Of a DNA stretch of 10,361 bases, positions 7,576 to 10,361 are shown in pieces; position 1 is the first letter of the stretch, and each line of letters begins with the position of its first letter. Location: assembly GCA_903910495.1 (NCBI GenBank), contig CAIVZW010000057.1:1-10361 (forward strand), read 5' to 3'. The notes beneath the pieces are model-generated. The model did no database searches and was not told the DNA's origin. It saw only the letters and a list, made by a program, of their open reading frames with translations. The translations under genes were made by a program, and so were the position numbers. Source of the stretch: an uncultured beta proteobacterium. Its GTDB lineage: Bacteria; Pseudomonadota; Gammaproteobacteria; Burkholderiales; Rhodocyclaceae.

Positions 7576-7601
7576 GTCATCCCCGCTGCTGCGGGGATGA
7601 C
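7576..7601. repeat. Perfect REP-like hairpin between dctP and dctQ
   Basis: An 11-bp perfect inverted repeat (GTCATCCCCGC at 7576-7586, complement at 7591-7601) closes a 4-nt TGCT loop. No T-run follows on the - strand, so it is not a classical terminator. The core GTCATCCCCGC resembles dispersed palindromic repeats known from many proteobacterial genomes (from memory, not searched). In this place it could protect the 3' end of dctP mRNA and lower dctQM expression, giving more binding protein than permease. It is the only copy in the window. Confidence 0.7.
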
Positions 7602-7624
7602 GCAGTGGAGTAATCAGTCCTGAA

Positions 7625-8614
7625 CTAGCGCGCGGCTTTGATTTGGGTCAGAAGATCCGTAGCGCCAAGATCCTTGGCCAGGTCTTCCTGCATTTTGTTG
7701 ACCGCAGGCATAATCGGGGCAAGATCGATGGGGTTGATGATCATGCCCTTGGCTTTGAGTTGGTCGAATGCTTTGGCTTCCTCGACAGGTGCTGCGGCGC
7801 GCTGGACATCACGGCCAAGCAGGGCGGCCTTTTGCAACACAGCCTTTTCGTCGGCCGTCAGGCCGTTCCATTCCTTGATTGAGCAGGCCATCACCAGCGG
7901 TCCGAACAAATGTTTGGTCAGCGTCATGTATTTGCTGACTTCGTAGAACTTCTGTGCCAGGGTCACCGAGGCGCCGTGCTCGTAGCCGTCCAGGACACCG
8001 GTTTGCATGGCCGAATAGACTTCACCGAAGGCCATCGGCGTCGCATTGGCGCCCAGCAGATTGAGCGTTGCCACGTAGATCGGCGTCTGTATCGTTCTGA
8101 TCTTCAGGCCTTTCAGGTCGGCAAGGGTTTTAACTTCCTTTTTTGCGGTCACCACATTGCGATAACCCCAACTGTCCATCCACGCCAGAACCTTCAGGTT
8201 CGCCCCTTCGAGTTCCTTGGCCAGTGTTGCACCAACTGCGCCATCCAGAGCTTTATGCACATGTGCGTAATCACGCCAGACAAACGGCAAATCCAGCACG
8301 CCGACGCGCTTGTTGAAATTGTTGAGAATGGCCGTACCGGATATCACACAGCTTGCCCCCGAGCCGAGCTGAATTCCTTCGTAGACGTCACGCTCCTGCC
8401 CGAGTGCATTGGCCGGATAAATTTTGACCTCCAGCGTCTTCGAGTTTGCGGCGATGTATTTTTCGATTTCCAGCGCTGCCGTATGGATTTCCGAATCAAG
8501 GTTTGCCTGATGGCTATGCGAAAGCTTGATGACTTTTTTCTGCTGGGCAATAGCCGGTGAAACGATGAGAAGAGTGGCGGCAGCAACTGCGGTTAGAGCG
8601 GTGACGATGCGCAT
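7625..8614 (-). CDS. dctP: TRAP transporter substrate-binding protein DctP
   Basis: Periplasmic solute receptor of the TRAP system. Of 329 residues, about the first 23 are a signal peptide (MRIV, hydrophobic stretch, cleavage after PAIA). Family features are the N-terminal KLSHSH strand, ALGQERDVYEGIQLGS at about 70-85, R152 in GYRN and R173 in KIRT, the second being the near-invariant arginine that clamps the ligand carboxylate. The segment TPMAFGEVYSAMQTGVLDGYEHG (192-214) is the standard DctP signature with E212. Retention of both arginines points to a carboxylate ligand. The ATG at 8614 has a strong AAGGAG at 8621-8626, in contrast to the weak site of dctQ. It lies 60 nt after the regulator gene with no convincing promoter between them. 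Confidence 0.95.
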   Translation of the reverse strand: MRIVTALTAVAAATLLIVSPAIAQQKKVIKLSHSHQANLDSEIHTAALEIEKYIAANSKTLEVKIYPANALGQERDVYEGIQLGSGASCVISGTAILNNFNKRVGVLDLPFVWRDYAHVHKALDGAVGATLAKELEGANLKVLAWMDSWGYRNVVTAKKEVKTLADLKGLKIRTIQTPIYVATLNLLGANATPMAFGEVYSAMQTGVLDGYEHGASVTLAQKFYEVSKYMTLTKHLFGPLVMACSIKEWNGLTADEKAVLQKAALLGRDVQRAAAPVEEAKAFDQLKAKGMIINPIDLAPIMPAVNKMQEDLAKDLGATDLLTQIKAAR

Positions 8615-8674
8615 GATTTTCTCCTTAGTGGTTATTACGGTTTTGAGTGTTGCGTTGAATCGCGAGGTGTGCTT

Positions 8675-9406
8675 TCAAGGTGGATCATCAGGTTTTTTGC
8701 CGAACTGACGAATGGCCATCTTCAAATGAATGGCCATGGCCAGCCCGGCTTCGTCAGGAAGACGTGCCGATATGGCGTCGACAATCCGGGTATGTTCCTG
8801 CAGGGCCACCAGCGAACGCACTGGATTGCAAGTCTGGAAATCTTTCGAGGCCTTGACGATGATGTCGGGTGCAATCATGCCGATCAGCGAAGACATGATC
8901 GAATTCTTTGAGGCATCGGCGACCGCCAGATGAAAGGCCAGGTCGTAATCGAAGCCGCTGCGCCCCGCTTTCACTTCGGCCTCGAAATTCCGCAATATTT
9001 CGCTCAGGCGCTCAATATCCTCCGGCTCTGCCCGTTCGGCAGCATGCCGTGCGGCATCTACTTCCAGAGTGCAACGAGTTTCAGTAAGCGACCGGATGTC
9101 GTTTTTATCGAGATCAAGAATGTTGGCGATCAGACGTTCCAGGGCTTCGCTACCCAGACTCGCAACCCGTGTTCCGCTTTGCGGATAGGTTTGTACAACA
9201 CCGAAGAACTCCAGTCGCTGTAATGCTTCTCTCACCTGGCTGCGTGAAACGCCGAACTGCTCGGCCAACTCACGCTCGGGTGGAAGCAAGCTATCTGGGG
9301 GCAGAGTTCCGTTAGCAATCAGTGAGCGTAGCTGTCGAACGATCAACGTCGACGGCTTCTCACGCCGAATCGGCTCGATGTGCTTGAGAACGGTTTTTTT
9401 AGGCAT
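8675..9406 (-). CDS. GntR-family transcriptional regulator, FadR subfamily with FCD domain
   Basis: A 243-residue repressor-type regulator. The winged helix-turn-helix is at about 18-85, with the GntR hallmark LPPERELAEQFGVSRSQVREALQRLE at 41-66. The all-helical FCD effector domain spans about 90-235. Its likely metal/ligand residues are all present: D155, H159, H205 and H227. Members with this set usually bind small carboxylates or sugar acids through a metal ion. It is the first gene of the - strand cluster, 60 nt ahead of dctP, so it most likely controls the TRAP-iolB genes. The ATG at 9406 has no obvious Shine-Dalgarno; the leader is short. An inverted-repeat operator overlaps its own promoter, suggesting autoregulation. 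Confidence 0.94.
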   Translation of the reverse strand: MPKKTVLKHIEPIRREKPSTLIVRQLRSLIANGTLPPDSLLPPERELAEQFGVSRSQVREALQRLEFFGVVQTYPQSGTRVASLGSEALERLIANILDLDKNDIRSLTETRCTLEVDAARHAAERAEPEDIERLSEILRNFEAEVKAGRSGFDYDLAFHLAVADASKNSIMSSLIGMIAPDIIVKASKDFQTCNPVRSLVALQEHTRIVDAISARLPDEAGLAMAIHLKMAIRQFGKKPDDPP

Positions 9407-9408
9407 TT

Positions 9409-9446
9409 ATATTGGTCAGCCAATTACCAATTGACCAATATACCAA
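9409..9446. promoter_or_regulatory. Probable operator for the GntR regulator
   Basis: A perfect inverted repeat ATATTGGTCA (9409-9418) and TGACCAATAT (9432-9441) has a 13-nt spacer. ACCAA occurs three times at exact 8-bp steps (9426, 9434, 9442), opposed by TTGGT at 9412, and ATTGG/CCAAT (9411-9415 and 9420-9424) is a further small dyad. TTGGT/ACCAA half-sites are typical of some FadR-subfamily operators such as PdhR and LldR. It lies directly before the regulator start and covers its -10 box. Binding is inferred. Confidence 0.65.
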
Positions 9447-9465
9447 CACGGTCTGACAAAATCAA
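9437..9465 (-). promoter_or_regulatory. Sigma-70-type promoter of the gntR-TRAP-iolB operon
   Basis: On the - strand a -35 box TTGATT (9465-9460) is followed after exactly 17 nt by a -10 box TATATT (9442-9437). Transcription would begin near 9430, leaving a leader of about 24 nt before the regulator ATG. The -10 box lies within the ACCAA-repeat operator, so bound repressor would block RNA polymerase. Confidence 0.6.
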
Positions 9466-9476
9466 CACCTGTCAGA
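9452..9476. repeat. Second inverted repeat upstream of the gntR promoter
   Basis: Perfect 7-bp arms TCTGACA (9452-9458) and TGTCAGA (9470-9476) with an 11-nt spacer. It differs from the TTGGT/ACCAA operator and overlaps the -35 box (9460-9465). It could be a site for another regulator or an auxiliary site; it may also have served the divergent decayed gene on the right. Confidence 0.35.
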
Positions 9477-9496
9477 ACAAATCACTCAGGAGTGCT

Positions 9497-9694
9497 ATGA
9501 AAGAGCTACGTTGATCAGCGAATAAACACGCCGCTGCCCCGCAGCCGGCCTACGTAGAACTGTGCACAGCCGACTTCCAGAAGCAAGTGGATGGCAAGCC
9601 GGCCAGTCTCTACACAATCAAGAGCAAGAAAGGCATGGTCGTCAAGATCACCAACTTTGGGGCAAGGGTCGAATAGATCCTGGTTCTTGGGGGC
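9497..9694 (+). pseudogene. Aldose 1-epimerase (galM-like) gene remnant, 5' part only
   Basis: Reading from ATG 9497, which has a good AGGAG at 9488-9492, the frame gives MKELR, a TGA at 9512, then about 53 residues to a TAG at 9674. The segment between (DFQKQVDGKPASLYTIKSKK, then GMVVKITNFGARVE) matches the N-terminus of aldose 1-epimerases, which interconvert alpha and beta anomers of sugars. The short alanine-rich part before AYVEL looks like the end of a damaged signal peptide, which would suit an exported epimerase. After the TAG the frame continues ILVLGG and then runs into the 3' end of the opposite-strand racemase gene, so the remaining roughly 80% of the gene is missing. The relic is divergent from gntR and shares its control region, suggesting it once belonged to the same regulon. 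Remnant status is clear; the family call rests on a short match. Confidence 0.7.
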
Positions 9695-10351
9695 TTATCC
9701 AAAAAGAATCTTGCGCGCCCTTTGCACGCCGAGACGGGGGCTGGTCAATACCGGAACAGCGATTTGCGACAAGTAGGGTTCCAGTGTAACCATGCTTCCT
9801 TGCGCCAGAACGATCACGTCATTTTCTTTTTCTGCCCGCTTTAGAAGGTCCAAAACCAGCTTGTCATGCTTATCCCGATTCCCTTCTTTCATCAGAACGT
9901 CCAATGCCCCGTCGGCCAGATAGGTTTTGACTTCAATGGTCTTCCCCGCATTTTTCGCAAGCTGCGAAAGCGCCGAAACGGTTGGCTTCAGGGTTGCTGC
10001 TGCGGTAGCCGCCACACCGATTCGGGTGCCCATGGTAATCGCTTGTTCAGCCATGCCATCGTCCACCATGACTATCGGGATGTTAACCATTTTTCTTGCG
10101 CATTCAATTCCTTCGCGCGTCGATGAACACTGACTGAAAATCAGATCGGCACCCGCTGCTTCGGCAAAAATGCAGTATTGGCTGATTCGCTGAATAATCG
10201 AAGACGTGATTCCTTTGTTGAGATTCAGCGTATTCAGCAAATCCTCATCGACCAGATTTGAAACTTGAGCCTCAGGAATGATTTCATGAAACAAGTCATT
10301 AAACGTTTTGAATGACACCATGCTGGTTTGAAGCAATACGATCTTTTTCAT
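9695..10351 (-). CDS. Aspartate/glutamate racemase-superfamily protein lacking the second catalytic cysteine
   Basis: A 218-residue cytosolic protein of the Asp/Glu/hydantoin racemase superfamily. The first active-site block, DLIFSQCSSTRE at 69-80, keeps the nucleophile C75. In the second block, VIVLAQGSMVTLEP at 179-192, the usual Cys-Thr is replaced by Gln-Gly-Ser. One-cysteine members are known (for example arylmalonate decarboxylases, and a group annotated only as racemase family), so a classical two-base racemase is unlikely. The N-terminus MKKIVLLQTS is normal; GAGAG lies about 7 nt before the ATG at 10351. Its codons look AT-richer than those of the left block, which may indicate transfer. 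Its TAA abuts the galM remnant. It is probably part of a cluster extending beyond the right edge. Confidence 0.85.
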   Translation of the reverse strand: MKKIVLLQTSMVSFKTFNDLFHEIIPEAQVSNLVDEDLLNTLNLNKGITSSIIQRISQYCIFAEAAGADLIFSQCSSTREGIECARKMVNIPIVMVDDGMAEQAITMGTRIGVAATAAATLKPTVSALSQLAKNAGKTIEVKTYLADGALDVLMKEGNRDKHDKLVLDLLKRAEKENDVIVLAQGSMVTLEPYLSQIAVPVLTSPRLGVQRARKILFG

Positions 10352-10361
10352 TGCGGCTCTC

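Noticed and set aside
8615..8674. Separate promoter for dctP between gntR and dctP
   Set aside because: Best boxes (TTCAAC and TAATAA) each match the consensus at only three of six positions; read-through from gntR is simpler.
9497..9514. Five-codon leader peptide MKELR with a good Shine-Dalgarno
   Set aside because: The same frame continues directly into the aldose-epimerase match, so a broken gene start explains it better; no attenuator hairpin follows.
9562..9789. 75-codon + strand open frame near the galM remnant
   Set aside because: Out of frame with the epimerase match and running into the antisense of the racemase gene; no recognisable protein.

Overview
The window looks like a chromosomal segment of a betaproteobacterium, most likely Rhodocyclaceae-like. 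I infer this from the protein families (LOG, DUF2782 and BPSS1780-type membrane proteins next to nadD-rsfS-rlmH-maf) and from moderately high GC. No database search was possible. There are two parts facing each other: a conserved housekeeping block on the + strand (1-4847) and an accessory carbohydrate or organic-acid block on the - strand (4895-10351).

Housekeeping block, + strand: a LOG-family nucleotide-monophosphate hydrolase whose 5' end lies outside the window; a small exported DUF2782 protein; two tandem paralogous multi-pass membrane proteins of the BPSS1780 type; then nadD (NAD synthesis), rsfS (ribosome silencing), rlmH (23S rRNA methylation) and maf (nucleotide pyrophosphatase). 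From 1947 on the genes are tightly packed: membrane protein B overlaps nadD, rsfS and rlmH share an ATGA, and the other gaps are about 20 nt or less, so 1947-4847 is probably one transcript.

Accessory block, - strand, in transcription order: a GntR/FadR-type regulator (9406 to 8675), then a complete tripartite TRAP transporter, dctP (binding protein), dctQ and dctM, and last an iolB-like 5-deoxy-glucuronate isomerase 9 nt after dctM. dctP and dctQ are separated by a 115-nt gap holding a perfect REP-like hairpin; dctQ and dctM overlap by ATGA. The best reading is a regulated uptake-plus-first-step module for a sugar acid. No other inositol-catabolism gene is present, so the substrate is open.

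Upstream of the regulator is an organised control region (9409-9476): a perfect 10-bp inverted repeat, three ACCAA repeats phased every 8 bp and a good sigma-70 promoter whose -10 lies in the operator, which suggests autorepression. The other side of this region carries the decayed 5' end of an aldose 1-epimerase (galM-like) gene, with two in-frame stops and truncated at about 9694. It abuts the 3' end of an Asp/Glu-racemase-superfamily gene on the - strand that lacks the usual second catalytic cysteine. The accessory cluster probably continues past the right edge.

I found no tRNA, rRNA, CRISPR, insertion sequence or phage gene. The most interesting candidate is the regulator-TRAP-orphan iolB module with its operator and the galM relic; its components are known families, and the new part would be the combination and the substrate.
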